This document shows, piece by piece, positions 48,601-58,273 of a DNA stretch of 64,000 bases (position 1 is its first letter; each line of letters starts with the position of its first letter). The notes beneath the pieces were generated by a model. It saw nothing but the letters and a program-made list of their open reading frames with translations. It did no database searches and was not told the DNA's origin. Origin of the DNA: Paulinella micropora (taxonomy: Eukaryota > Cercozoa > Imbricatea > Euglyphida); NCBI GenBank assembly GCA_009731375.1, contig BJOX01000058.1:936156-1000155 (forward strand), written 5' to 3'. The position numbers and the translations under genes were made by a program.

Positions 48601-49631
48601 TGGTCTCCTGTTAGTTTGACCACCGAACCATCAACTGCGAGATTAGCGAGATTAATTCCATTATACGTGGAAGCCCCCGAAATAGCATAACCATTCATAT
48701 TTAGTGCCCCCGTCATACTAGCAGTGCCGTCTTATCTAAGAAAGGGTGGTGTGGTGTTTCTCAATTGCCCCGTGCTATAAATGAGTAATTGGTTATCTGC
48801 TGGTGTGCCCGTTATTAACACATCGCTATGTGAGTCTATACTTCCACTCGCTGAAACTTTATCATTATTATCTTGGTGTTCAAATATCCATTCATCAACA
48901 TCTTTGGCATTTAGTAAATTAACTCCTGTTATATTCTTCCTTCCCATACTAATATTGCCGAATTCATCAACATTTATCGGAAAGGTTTTATTTACCCAGT
49001 TTATTGAATTATATGTTAGATAACTATTCATTGCTATTGGTGCGGTTATAACCACATCTGAAAGTGTATCAATTGAACCAAGGTCTGTATTCTTCCATTT
49101 ACCTTCTACATCGTTGTAAGTTAAGTATTGACCGCTCGCTTGTGCAAATATGTTTGTGTCTATCAAATTGTATAAACTGGTTTGGTGCGGATTGGAAGTA
49201 TTAGAGCGGTGTTGAGTTGAGGCTTTGACTTCGTCATTATCCCTTACTCGTTGCTCTGTGTAGTATAAACGGCTTCCTTCTTTGATATCCGTAGTTGATT
49301 TTAAAGCGAGACGTGTGTCAAAGCGGTTATCAGTCCAATAATAATTAAGTCCTTCTTTTAGGTCAGTTGTTGATTTTAAAGCGAACCGGCCATCAAAGCG
49401 GTTATCAGTCCAATAATAATTAAGTCCTTCTTTTAAGTCTGATGTTGTTTTTAAAGCGAGACGTGTGTCAAATCGGTCGTCAGTGTAATAAAGATTGATT
49501 GGGTCAGAATCTTCTGGCACTCTGTCTGTATTCAGACCGACTATGTTTGTGTTGGTAAGGTCAAGGTTAAGTATATTTAGACTATCAACAGCCAACTCAT
49601 TAAGGCCAAGTAAGGATTTATATTGCTACAT
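45612..49631 (-). pseudogene. Long fibre protein with C-terminal peptidase S74 chaperone
   Basis: About 1340 codons of a trimeric-fibre-like protein. N-terminal part: three or four repeats of DLKEG-x-NYYWTDNRFD-x-ALK type. Middle: four repeats of VKLTGDQTI-x-GIKTF type, then two ~120-residue repeats containing GGLELYGT and SNITF. C-terminus: SDRRKKEDI, NPVCYRM and AGLIAQELEEVLEEM, the intramolecular chaperone/auto-protease (S74) that assembles and then cuts itself off phage and viral fibres, followed by a coiled coil. Breaks seen: TAG right after the presumed ATG (49626-49628), a TAA near 48730, a frameshift near 47235, TGA near 46514 and 46260, and a 10-N gap at 46179. It would bind host cells. 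Confidence 0.8.
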
Positions 49632-49689
49632 TATATTATTTATTTATTTATTTATTTTAAAAATACTAAAATATAATAATCTTAGTATA

Positions 49690-50151
49690 AACGCCGTCTC
49701 CCGAAGCAAGTCGTAAGAATTGGGGAAGTGCTGTGGAAGGAATAAAAGCGAAAGCGAAACTACGAAAAATGGAACATGCCAAAAAGGTTTTGGAACAATA
49801 CCGAAATGCTGTCAAAAGTGAAGATGATGATATGGAACGAAAAATAGCAGAGATAGAAAATAAGAATTTAGCAACAGATATTATTAACGAGAAGGAACAA
49901 GATGACACACCCGAGCAGAGTGAGAGTGAAAATGAGGTTGATTTCACTGATATCATTGCGGAAAAGATGGCGAAAATGAACATAAAAAGAGCGAAAGCAG
50001 AAACTAAGAGAGAAAAGAAGAAGAGTTAAAAACCAGAGCCTGAGCCTGAAGAAAGTGAAGAAAGTGAAAGCGAGAGTAGCGAAGAAGAAGAAATTAAGCA
50101 GAAGAAAGGAAAAGGAAAAAAATCTAGCAGTGTGAGTGTAAAAGAGTTTTA
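49690..50151 (+). pseudogene. Acidic/basic low-complexity PLV protein, start unclear
   Basis: An open frame without a leading ATG (first ATG at 49760, MEHAKKVLEQYRNAVKSEDD) runs to a TAA at 50027. The same frame then continues KPEPEPEESEESESESSEEE to a TAG at 50149. Charged, probably disordered and coiled-coil. No family was recognised. The in-frame TAA and missing start suggest decay, though two separate small proteins are possible. Confidence 0.4.
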
Positions 50152-50422
50152 GACATTACCAGAGATAATGATAAAAATAATAATTACTATATTCTGGATT
50201 ATTATAAGTTAATTCACCTTTTGAATTTCGTATTCCTTTTGCTCTCATTCTGTATTTTTTCTTCTTTTTTTATCCAAATGGTCTAAACGTGAATATAAAC
50301 CTATGCGGTCTTTATAATGTTCGTATCTGATATCTCCAAAATTAATAACCTTACCTTGCGGACTAATGAATTTATATTTTTTGTTTTTTACATTTGACTT
50401 TGAAAATCTCATACTATATAAT
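50152..50422. other. AT-rich spacer before the PLV integrase
   Basis: No gene recognised in about 270 bases. A short - strand frame at 50220-50410 has a viral-like composition but no start or family resemblance. Confidence 0.4.
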
Positions 50423-51426
50423 ATGTCAGATTTAGACCATAAACATACAATTATTAATAACCAAAATCGTAATAGTCAATTAGAAGACACACCTACAGGA
50501 GAAGTAGTTAAAACAAAAGAAGAAGAAGCACTTGAAATTCACCACCAGAAAAAGAACCCGAAAATATGGAACACTATATGGGTTGATAAACCATTAGACC
50601 AAGTCTTTCTTGACTTAGCGGATATGAGTAAGATAAAAGATAATAAAGGAAATAAGGGCTATGCTTGGATGCTTGTTTGGATTGATTGTCATAGTCGATA
50701 TTTAATAATTATTCCATTAAAAAATAAAACCGCAAAAGAAGTCTATTATGCTTTGAAAACAATTAAATATAAACCGAAATCAATTACCACTGACAGCGGG
50801 GGAGAATATAAAGGAGCAACTCGTGAATATTTTAATAAAAATAGAATTAAACATGATGTCGTTAAAGTTGGCGACCATAGAGCCTTAGCGGTTGTTGATA
50901 GAGTAATAAGGAGTTTTAGAAGATGGCTTGACCTTTTATTTGAAACTAATCGTAATTTTGATTGGGTTAGTTATATTCAGGACTTAGTCAATGCTTATAA
51001 TCATAAAGTTTAAAGAGGTATTAAGGCTAAACCGATAGATGTATTTTTTGGAAGAGACAAAAATAAACAAGTGATAACCCGCGATCATTTAATAGACGAA
51101 TTCAATGTTAGTGATAGTGTGAGAAAAGAAAACAAAAGAAATGTTTTCTCCAAAGGTGAAAGACTTTCAGTAAAATTATTTATAAAGTAAAGGGTCAGTC
51201 TGGATTCAAGTTAATATTAAATAATGATGAATTAGTAAGTCCAAGAGATTTATTGAAAACTGATTTTATTAAACCAATTGACGAAGAAAAAGATATGAAG
51301 GAGCAAACTAAGGAAGTTATTAAAGAGAAGAATACAAAAGAACTACTTAAAAGGGAACAAATAGAGCCGGAAAATATTAGAACAAGTAAGAGGGAGCGAA
51401 AGGCAAAAATAATAATGGACCTGTAA
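50423..51426 (+). pseudogene. PLV rve-family integrase, one nonsense and one frameshift
   Basis: ATG at 50423 (MSDLDHKHTIINNQNRN). The core shows VFLDLADMSKI (first Asp), TTDSGGEYKG (second Asp) and GDHRALAVVDRVIRSFRR, where Asp stands 35 residues after the second Asp in place of the usual Glu. An in-frame TAA at 51010 interrupts after LVNAYNHKV. A frameshift near 51165 follows, after which GQSGFKLILNNDELVSP and a Lys/Glu-rich tail lead to TAA at 51424. The same layout is intact in the integrase at 54496. It would have joined the viral genome to host DNA. Confidence 0.82.
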
Positions 51427-51608
51427 TTGGTGGCACTATAGACTGCTAAAAATGTTATCACGTGGTTTTCAAGCGGGGATACGGAGGAACTAAAGAATTC
51501 TTTTCGTCTTTCCATTCCCAGACAATTTTCATAAAAAAATTTTGTGAAATATTTTATTAAAAAAATAAAACGATAAGTGTGCTATAGTAGTACCTATAGT
51601 AGTGAAAT

Positions 51609-51773
51609 TTATTTATTTTGATATTGGTGTGTTTTTCTATGTCTTGATGAATTCGCTCTTGATACTTCTGCTCCACATTCACATTTTATTTTTTCTTTTG
51701 CTTTCTTGTTCCTTTGCTCTCTATTTTTTTGTTCATATAATTGTTTAGAATTAGGTCTTATATAGTCTTCCAT
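51609..51773 (-). CDS. 54-residue zinc-finger-like protein
   Basis: ATG-started short frame beginning MEDYIRPNSKQLYEQKNREQ. It has a Lys-rich helix and a terminal CECGAEVSRANSSRHRKTH, the same C-x-C-x(n)-H-x3-5-H tail as the GIY-YIG nuclease at 53834. It may be the stranded tail of a deleted nuclease gene, or a stand-alone DNA-binding peptide. Confidence 0.55.
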   Translation of the reverse strand: MEDYIRPNSKQLYEQKNREQRNKKAKEKIKCECGAEVSRANSSRHRKTHQYQNK

Positions 51774-52437
51774 TTACATAAATATATTTTTCGTTAATCT
51801 TTATAAGGAATAACGAAGCGGTTCGTTAATCTTTTTTTTTTTGAAGTAGAGGAAAACAAATTTATTTATTTTGCTTTTTTGTATTTATCAAAAATTTTTG
51901 CTTTTTTATTTTGCTGTTTTGAGGCTTAGTATTGATTTGCGGGAAATGAACAGGAAGACGAAATCGTTTTTATAATGACTATTTTGAGGCACGAAAAATA
52001 TTATTAAAAATCTATATTATTCTACTTATATACAGTATTTCTCTTGTGTGTTTAGGTTCTTTTTGGCTTGCTCTGTCGTAGCTATATTGAGAGTTGTGAC
52101 TGTTGTTGGTTGTACAGCTGGGCGCGATGCCCAGGTATATTTTCTGACCTTACCGTGAGCCCCCTCCCTCTCTCCCTCTCACTTTCTCTCCCAACACACC
52201 TGCTTCCTACTTCGTAGTAATCTTCGTTGCAAGATAATATAAAGAAGTTCACTTTTTTTGAATGTCATGTTTCTTTTTTGTGGTGCTGTGCTGTAGCTGA
52301 ACTCGTTTGGCTCCGTGTTTTCGGCCACAGTGCACATGTAACGAATCCGTACTCAACAGTTTGACGCTAGACAGTTAACACTGTATAATCTGATTAATCT
52401 GTTTCTGTGTGTCGAAGCTTGACCAAATAGCATAAAT

Positions 52438-52488
<51 letters not shown>

Positions 52489-53060
52489 TTCTACTCAGGC
52501 AAATCTTAGTGCCACATACACCGACCCCTCGTGCCCAAACCGTAAATACACAGAAAAGAAACAACAATAAGACATGCAACGTTTGATCTATATTTGTCCA
52601 TGATGCTTCTCGGAGTTGGGATGTACAAACTGAGCAGAGATATGACTGAGATTTTTTTGATTTGGCAAATTTTGGCTGATTCATTAGCCGGTTACCTGGT
52701 TAGGTCGGATCTGGTGGCTGGCGGAATTTGTTCTCTCGGGTGGTGTTTTTAAACCTGACAAAACTCGGCCGGTTTCTGCCACCAATTTAGCTCCCGATAC
52801 TTGCGGCTTCTCACCCAACAGCCGTTTTTACGGTAGCTTTGCCTCAAGTTTAGGACTCAGAAAGCCCTTTATGTTCTTTCTTCTTCTCTATGACACCGTA
52901 CAACCTACATTTCGCCAAAATAACAACACATTTACTATTGTTACACAGTTTTCTGTATAATTTTTTCATATTGGAGCTTAGTCCTTGAAAAAATAACCTA
53001 GGAACTATAAAAAGATTCACACACAATCATGTTTGCGAAAATTCATACGCATTATGTTTT
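51774..53060. other. Flank between PLV and TIR element
   Basis: AT-rich to about 52030, then mixed composition with a CT-rich stretch, a (TC)n array at 52438-52490 and, near 52760, CAAAACTCGGCCGGTTTC, which is shared with RF1 intron 3. No gene recognised. Confidence 0.5.
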
Positions 53061-53250
53061 TCCTTCCGACCTTCTCTCCCGAATTCCTTCCTCTCTCTCT
53101 CCAACATACACACACATAAACACAAAAATACACAATAAATACATCCACATTCATACACACACACACACACACAGACAGACAGACGCACACACACAGACAG
53201 ACAGACGCACACACACACACACACACAATCAGAGCTCTGTCTCTCTTCTC

Positions 53251-53291
<41 letters not shown>

Positions 53292-53384
53292 ATGTATGTA
53301 TGTATGTATGTATGTATGCATGTCTGTATATATGTATGTGTATGTATGTATGTATGTATGTATGTCTGTCTGTGTGTCTGTCTG
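53061..53384. repeat. CA, CAGA, TC and TATG microsatellites
   Basis: Dinucleotide and tetranucleotide arrays ending in TGTCTGTCTG, into which the TIR element is inserted. The matching array resumes at 56628. Confidence 0.9.
53379..53384. repeat. Candidate target-site duplication, left
   Basis: TGTCTG immediately before the left TIR, identical to 56628-56633 after the right TIR. Six bases is the length made by Polinton-type integrases. The surrounding TGTC repeat makes chance agreement possible. Confidence 0.55.
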
Positions 53385-53778
53385 AGTAGTATAGGGTGCC
53401 ACTTGGGCACAGGGTTTCAGTGAGGTTTCATCACAGAAACGACACTAAGAGCCGTTATTTAGTTTTGAGGCTACCTATTCTCTCTAAGTTCAAAACATCA
53501 ATTTCATTAAAATCTCTCTTATTACGAATAGTTGTGCAGTTTCGCAAAATCTGGCAAATGAAAAAGTTGACCACTTTCCAGTTTGTCAAAATCTAGCAAG
53601 AGGGTAAATTGTCCTGAGCCCCTAGGTGTCTGGTGGGGAAGTGTTTTTCCACTAAGAGCCGTTATTCATTATTTACTCTACCTATTTATAACAAATACAG
53701 ACAGACAAAAGAAAGAAAAACTAATATCTATTGATATTTGAAAGCCGACCGCTACGCTTGTCGTTTTCAAACATCGTT
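53385..53778 (+). repeat. Left terminal inverted repeat (394 bp)
   Basis: Matches the reverse complement of 56236-56627 with roughly fifteen to twenty mismatches or small indels by eye. It ends at CAAACATCGTT. A 60-codon open frame occurs in both arms in mirrored position and is a by-product of the repeat. Confidence 0.92.
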
Positions 53779-53833
53779 CAAAAAAAAATTAATTCCATTT
53801 AAGGATAAGGACATAATAAGACATAAAAGGACA

Positions 53834-54499
53834 ATGCCAGACTACAAGCAAGGAAAGATTTATGCTCTTTGTTCTCACCAGACCGACCAAATATATATTG
53901 GTTCTACTACAAATCAATTACATAAAAGATTATGTGCTCATAGAAGTTCCTTCAAAATACAAAAATACTACACGACTTCTTTTGAGATTTTAAAATATGA
54001 TGATAACTACATTGAATTAATTGAAATGTTTCCTTGTAACAACAGAATTGAACTTTGTAAGCGAGAAGGAGAGCTAATAAGACACACGGAAAACTGTGTT
54101 AATAAATACATAGCAGGAAGAACAGATAAGGAATGGAATAAAGAAACAGGATACTTTAAACAATACTACGAAAACAATCAAGAAAAAATAAAGGAAAAAG
54201 TAAATCAATACAGGAAAAATAATAACGAAGAAATAAATCAAAAGAAAAAACAATACAGAGAAAATAATAAAGAGAAAATAAAACAATCTCTGAAACAATG
54301 GAGAGAAAATAATAAAATAAGAAAAAGTGAAATGGACAAGCAATATAGAGAAAATAACAAAAAAAAAATAGCCAAAAGAAAAAATGAAAAAATATTATGC
54401 GAATGTGGAAACTTTTATAGTAGAAATAATAAATCAACTCATCAAAATTCAAATAAACATTTTGATAACCTTATCGGATTAAATGTATTTGGTCATTAA
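53834..54499 (+). CDS. GIY-YIG endonuclease with repeat linker and zinc tail
   Basis: 221 codons. I choose the ATG at 53834 (MPDYKQGKIYALCSHQTDQI), since upstream codons lack ATG and lie in the TIR. GIY is represented by KIY and YIG by IYIGST. Arg in LHKRLCAHRSSF and Glu in CKREGELI are the expected catalytic residues. Residues ~115-195 are four repeats of the Q-Y-R-E-N-N-K-E-K-I type, a charged linker. The C-terminus CECGNFYSRNNKSTHQNSNKH (a C-x-C...H...H pattern) is a zinc-finger-like DNA-binding tail. It would cut DNA, perhaps to aid mobility or as a hitchhiking homing enzyme. Intact. Confidence 0.85.
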   Translation: MPDYKQGKIYALCSHQTDQIYIGSTTNQLHKRLCAHRSSFKIQKYYTTSFEILKYDDNYIELIEMFPCNNRIELCKREGELIRHTENCVNKYIAGRTDKEWNKETGYFKQYYENNQEKIKEKVNQYRKNNNEEINQKKKQYRENNKEKIKQSLKQWRENNKIRKSEMDKQYRENNKKKIAKRKNEKILCECGNFYSRNNKSTHQNSNKHFDNLIGLNVFGH

Positions 54500-55449
54500 A
54501 GATCTAACTTATCAACTCTCTTTTTAATACGATTTGAAGTTCTTATATTATCGCTGTCAATGCTTTCTCTTTTTAGTTGTCTTTCAGTATTTCGTTCAGT
54601 AGTTATTTTTTTTATTTTTGAATTACTCTGTTCTTTTTCTTGTTCTTCATCAGGTTGTTCTGCTAAGTTAGTTTTAAGAAGTTCTTGGTGACTAACTAAT
54701 TCGTGTTCGGATAGCACAATCTTGAAGCCTGCCCGGCCCTTAACCTTAAATATAGTTTTACTAAATTGCTTGTCGCCTTTAGAAAAAATAGTTCTTTCTA
54801 ATTCCTTTCTTACTCTTGTACCCTTAGGGAATTCATTAATTAAAGGATTTCTGTATATTTCTTGAGTGTTTTTTTCAGTCCCTTCAAAAACATTAATCGG
54901 AACTGCTTTAATTGTTGTATGATATGTTTTATTATAAGCATCAACAACCTCATGAATAATAGGAACCCATTGAAAATTTTCATTAAATTCCCATATTAAG
55001 TTTAATTCATTTCGTATTGTTCTAATAAACCTATCAATTATACCCATTGTTCTGTGATCGCCTACTTGGACAGTCCTATGTTCAATATTATTTTGTCTGA
55101 AATATTCTGCCACTTGTCCTTTGAATTCGCCACCATTATCTGAAGTAACTCTTTCAGGAACTTTTTTGGTAAATATTTTTTTTAACCCTTCTAAGACATA
55201 ACCAGTTGTTTTATTTTTGACTGGCTCAATCCACCCACGACTGCTATATACATCAATAGCAACTAATCCAAAATTATAGTTAGCATTACCTTTCTTTGTT
55301 GCAACCTTTGACATATCCATTAAATCAATAAATACTTGACTTAGCGGTTTTGCTTCTGGTGATGTTACAGACTTGATTTCGTAATTTATCTTATATTCCC
55401 TTAATCTATCCAACCTGTAGACCTTGCAGTTATACGTGTGTGTCTCCAT
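54496..55449 (-). CDS. rve-family integrase of the TIR element (D-D-D triad)
   Basis: 317 intact codons from ATG (METHTYNCKVYRLDRLREYK). RNase H-fold core with Asp42 (VFIDLMDMS), Asp104 (TSDNGGEFKG) and Asp139 (GIIDRFIRTIRN), spaced D-x34-D where most rve integrases have D-x35-E. A small C-terminal beta region (GRAGFKIVLSEHELVS) follows, then a Lys/Glu-rich tail. No chromodomain and no N-terminal HHCC finger is seen. It should cut and join the TIR ends. Its stop overlaps that of the convergent nuclease gene. Confidence 0.88.
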   Translation of the reverse strand: METHTYNCKVYRLDRLREYKINYEIKSVTSPEAKPLSQVFIDLMDMSKVATKKGNANYNFGLVAIDVYSSRGWIEPVKNKTTGYVLEGLKKIFTKKVPERVTSDNGGEFKGQVAEYFRQNNIEHRTVQVGDHRTMGIIDRFIRTIRNELNLIWEFNENFQWVPIIHEVVDAYNKTYHTTIKAVPINVFEGTEKNTQEIYRNPLINEFPKGTRVRKELERTIFSKGDKQFSKTIFKVKGRAGFKIVLSEHELVSHQELLKTNLAEQPDEEQEKEQSNSKIKKITTERNTERQLKRESIDSDNIRTSNRIKKRVDKLDL

Positions 55450-55727
55450 GTTTGATAATATTTATGTAATTTTATAGGTGTATCTCAATCAGCACTTATT
55501 ACACACAATAACTCCAAAAGACATACTTCAAAAAATGAAAAAAATTTAATTTCTATTTAAATGATTGAAAATTTATAAATATAAAAAATTTCTATTTAAT
55601 ATTTAATTTAGAAAAAAAATGACACACTGATATAATAATATTTTTTACTCTCTCTTATTTTATCAAACCTCTCTTTTTGCTTACAATTTAAAATGTTTTT
55701 GTTTATTGCCCAGTATTGCTTTTGATA
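55450..55727. other. AT-rich spacer inside the TIR element
   Basis: About 280 bases upstream of the integrase and downstream of the broken nuclease. It probably holds the integrase promoter, but no motif was recognised. Confidence 0.4.
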
Positions 55728-56178
55728 CTACCTAACTTTCTTACTTTCTTTTTCATAATATTGTTTATGATATTGCTTGTGGTATTGTTTTTGATATTCA
55801 ATTCGTTTCCTTTCGTTCTCATCTTTAAATTCTCGTTCATCAAATTTATGACGTTCTCTTGTTCCATCAGTAATATTAGGGCAAATAGCATTATTTAAAT
55901 TTAATGTAGGTTTCAATTCATCTATATATTTCTGTTCAAGCGCCCTTTGTTTATCAATGTTGTAATTTTCAATTACTTCCTCGTGAATCACACTTAAAAT
56001 TTTAAAGTCCTTTATCCTTCATATGATTGTATAACTTTCTATTAATTCCTTTCTTGCAGAGTAATTTATGATGACTGAACCTGCTTGATAATCTTTTTTG
56101 AATTTTGCTTCCAATGTAATATTCCTTGTCGGTTTGGTCTTCAGCATTAAAGATTTTGTAAATTTTCAAGGTTGTCAT
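55728..56178 (-). pseudogene. Second GIY-YIG nuclease, frameshifted
   Basis: ATG at 56178 opens MTTLKIYKIFNAEDQTDKEY followed by YIGSK, a GIY-YIG start. The frame ends in TAA near 55999, and one base shift restores the continuation IENYNIDKQRALEQKYIDEL and a KQYHKQYHKQYYEK tail. The Glu of EQKYIDEL and the NLNNA after it match the family C-terminus. It differs in sequence from the intact nuclease, so it is a separate acquisition and not a duplicate. It begins 58 bases inside the right TIR. Confidence 0.72.
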
Positions 56179-56235
56179 TTCTCTCTATATATAATACAAA
56201 TATTTTATTTCTTTAAAATAATTAACATTTTTTAA

Positions 56236-56627
56236 AACGATGTTTGAAAACGACAAGCGTATCGGTCGGCTTTCAAATATCAATAGGTAGCAGTTTTTCT
56301 TTCTTTTGTCTAACTGTATTTGTTATAAATAGGTCGAGTAAATAACGAATAACGGCTCTTAGTGGAAAAACACTTCCCCACCACACCTAGGGGCTCAGGA
56401 CAATTTACCCTCTTGCTAGATTTTGACAAACTGGAAAGTGGTCAACTTTTTCATTTGCCAGATTTTGCGAAACTGGACAACTATTCGTAATAAGAGAGAT
56501 TTTAATGAAATTGATGTTTTGAACTTAGAGAGAATAGGTAGCCTCAAAACTAAATAACTGCTCTTAGTGTGGTTTCTGTGATGAAACTGCACTGAAACCC
56601 TGTGCCCAAGTGGCACCCTATACTACT
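56236..56627 (-). repeat. Right terminal inverted repeat (392 bp)
   Basis: Inverted partner of 53385-53778. Ends GGCACCCTATACTACT next to TGTCTG. Confidence 0.92.
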
Positions 56628-56812
56628 TGTCTGTATGTCTGTATGTCTGTATGTCTGTATGTCTGTATGTCTGTCTGTCTGTCTGTCTGTCTGTATGTAT
56701 GCATATATATACGTATGTGTGTGTGTGTATGTGTGTCTGTCTGTCTGTCTGCCTGTCTGTCTGTCGGTCTGTCTCTCTGCCTGCCTCTATGTCTGTATGT
56801 CTGTATGTATGC

Positions 56813-56843
<31 letters not shown>

Positions 56844-57132
56844 TGTACGTATGTGTGTATGTATGTATGTTCGTATGTGTGTGTGTCTGTGTGCTGTGTC
56901 TGTCTGTCTGTCTGTCTGTCTGTCTGCCTGTCTGCCTCTATGTCTGTATGTCTGTATATATGTATGTATGTCTATGTATGTCTGTATGTATGTATGTATG
57001 TATGTATGTATGTCTGTATGTATGTAGTGTATGTGTGTCTGTCTGTCTGTCTGTCTGTCTGTCTGCCTGTCTGTCTGCCTTTGTCTGTATGTCTGTATGT
57101 CTGTATGTCTGTATGTATGTGTGTGTGTGTAC

Positions 57133-57182
<50 letters not shown>

Positions 57183-57999
57183 TGTGTGTGTGTATGTTTG
57201 TCTGTCTGTCTGTCATGTATGCATGTATGTATGTATGTATATATCTTTTTATATATGCATGCATGCATGCATGTATGTATGTATGTATGTATGTATGCAT
57301 GTATGCATGTATGTATGTATGTATGTATGTATGTGTGCATGTAGGTATGCATGTAGGTATGCATGTAGGTATGCATGTAGGTATGTTTGTATGTATGTAT
57401 GTTTTTATTTATGCATGGTATGTATGTATGTATGCATGTATGCATGTATGCATGTATGTATGTATGTATGTACGTATGTATCCATGCAAGCATGCATGCA
57501 TGTATGTATGTATGTATGTATGCATGTATGCACACGCATGTATGCATGTGTGTATGTGTGTCTGCCTGTCTGCCTATCTGTCTGTCTGCCTATCTGTCTG
57601 TCTGTCTGTCTGCCTATCTGTCTGTCGGTCTGTCTGTCTCTCTGCCTGCCTCTATGTCTGTATGTCTGTATGTATGCATATGTATGTATGTATGTATGTA
57701 TGTATGTGTGTCTGTGTGCCTGTGTCTGTCTGCCTGTCTGTCTGTCTGTCTGTCTGCCTGCCTGCCTCTATGTCTGTATGTCTGTATGTATGTGTGTATG
57801 TATGTATGTATGTATGTATGTCTGTGTATGTATGTATGTATGTATGTCTGCATGTATCTATGCATGTGTGTCTGTCTGTCTGTCTGTCTGCCTGTCTGCC
57901 TGCCTGTCTGTCTGCCTGTCTGTCTGCCTCTGTCTGTCTGCCTGTCTGTATGTATGTATGTCTGTATGTATGTGTGTATGTGTGTGTATGTGTGTGTAC

Positions 58000-58041
<42 letters not shown>

Positions 58042-58241
58042 TGTGTATGTTTGTCTGTCGTCTGTCTGCCTGTCTGTCTGCCTATCTGCCTATCTGTCTG
58101 TCTGTCTGCCTGTCTGCCTGCCTGCCTCTATGTCTGTCTGTCTGTCTGTCTGTATGTATGTATGTATGTATGTATGTATCGTGCATGCATCTATGTATAT
58201 ATGTATATATGTATATATGTATATATGTATGCATGTATGTG

Positions 58242-58273
<32 letters not shown>

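Larger units (their letters stand above)
35863..52030. mobile_element. Endogenous polinton-like virus, incomplete and decayed
   Basis: AT-rich block with a virion module (capsid, penton, protease, ATPase, basic peptide, fibre) mostly on the - strand and an integrase on the + strand. This combination is typical of polinton-like viruses. No DNA polymerase, primase or helicase gene is visible. No terminal inverted repeats were found by eye. The left edge is abrupt against gypsy copy 1. The right edge is set by composition near 52030 and is approximate. Several genes have one frameshift or nonsense codon, so the copy is not functional as a whole. Confidence 0.82.
53385..56627. mobile_element. 3.24-kb TIR element encoding rve integrase and GIY-YIG
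   Basis: Bounded by ~393-bp inverted repeats that start AGTAGTATAGGGTGCCAC and flanked by TGTCTG on both sides. Between the repeats are a GIY-YIG nuclease (+), an integrase (-) converging on it with overlapping stops, and a broken second GIY-YIG gene (-). There are no capsid, ATPase or polymerase genes. The integrase is a paralogue of the one in the PLV at 50423. It looks like a capsid-less transposon of the PLV/Polinton lineage. AT content matches the PLV and not the surrounding microsatellite. Confidence 0.85.

Noticed and set aside
35863-52030. Terminal inverted repeats of the PLV
   Set aside because: I compared both edges by eye and found no matching inverted ends. The left edge is probably truncated.
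53396-56616. A 66-codon frame present twice (53396-53596 and 56416-56616)
   Set aside because: It lies wholly in the two TIR arms in mirror position, starts without a good context and has no recognisable features. It is a by-product of the repeat.
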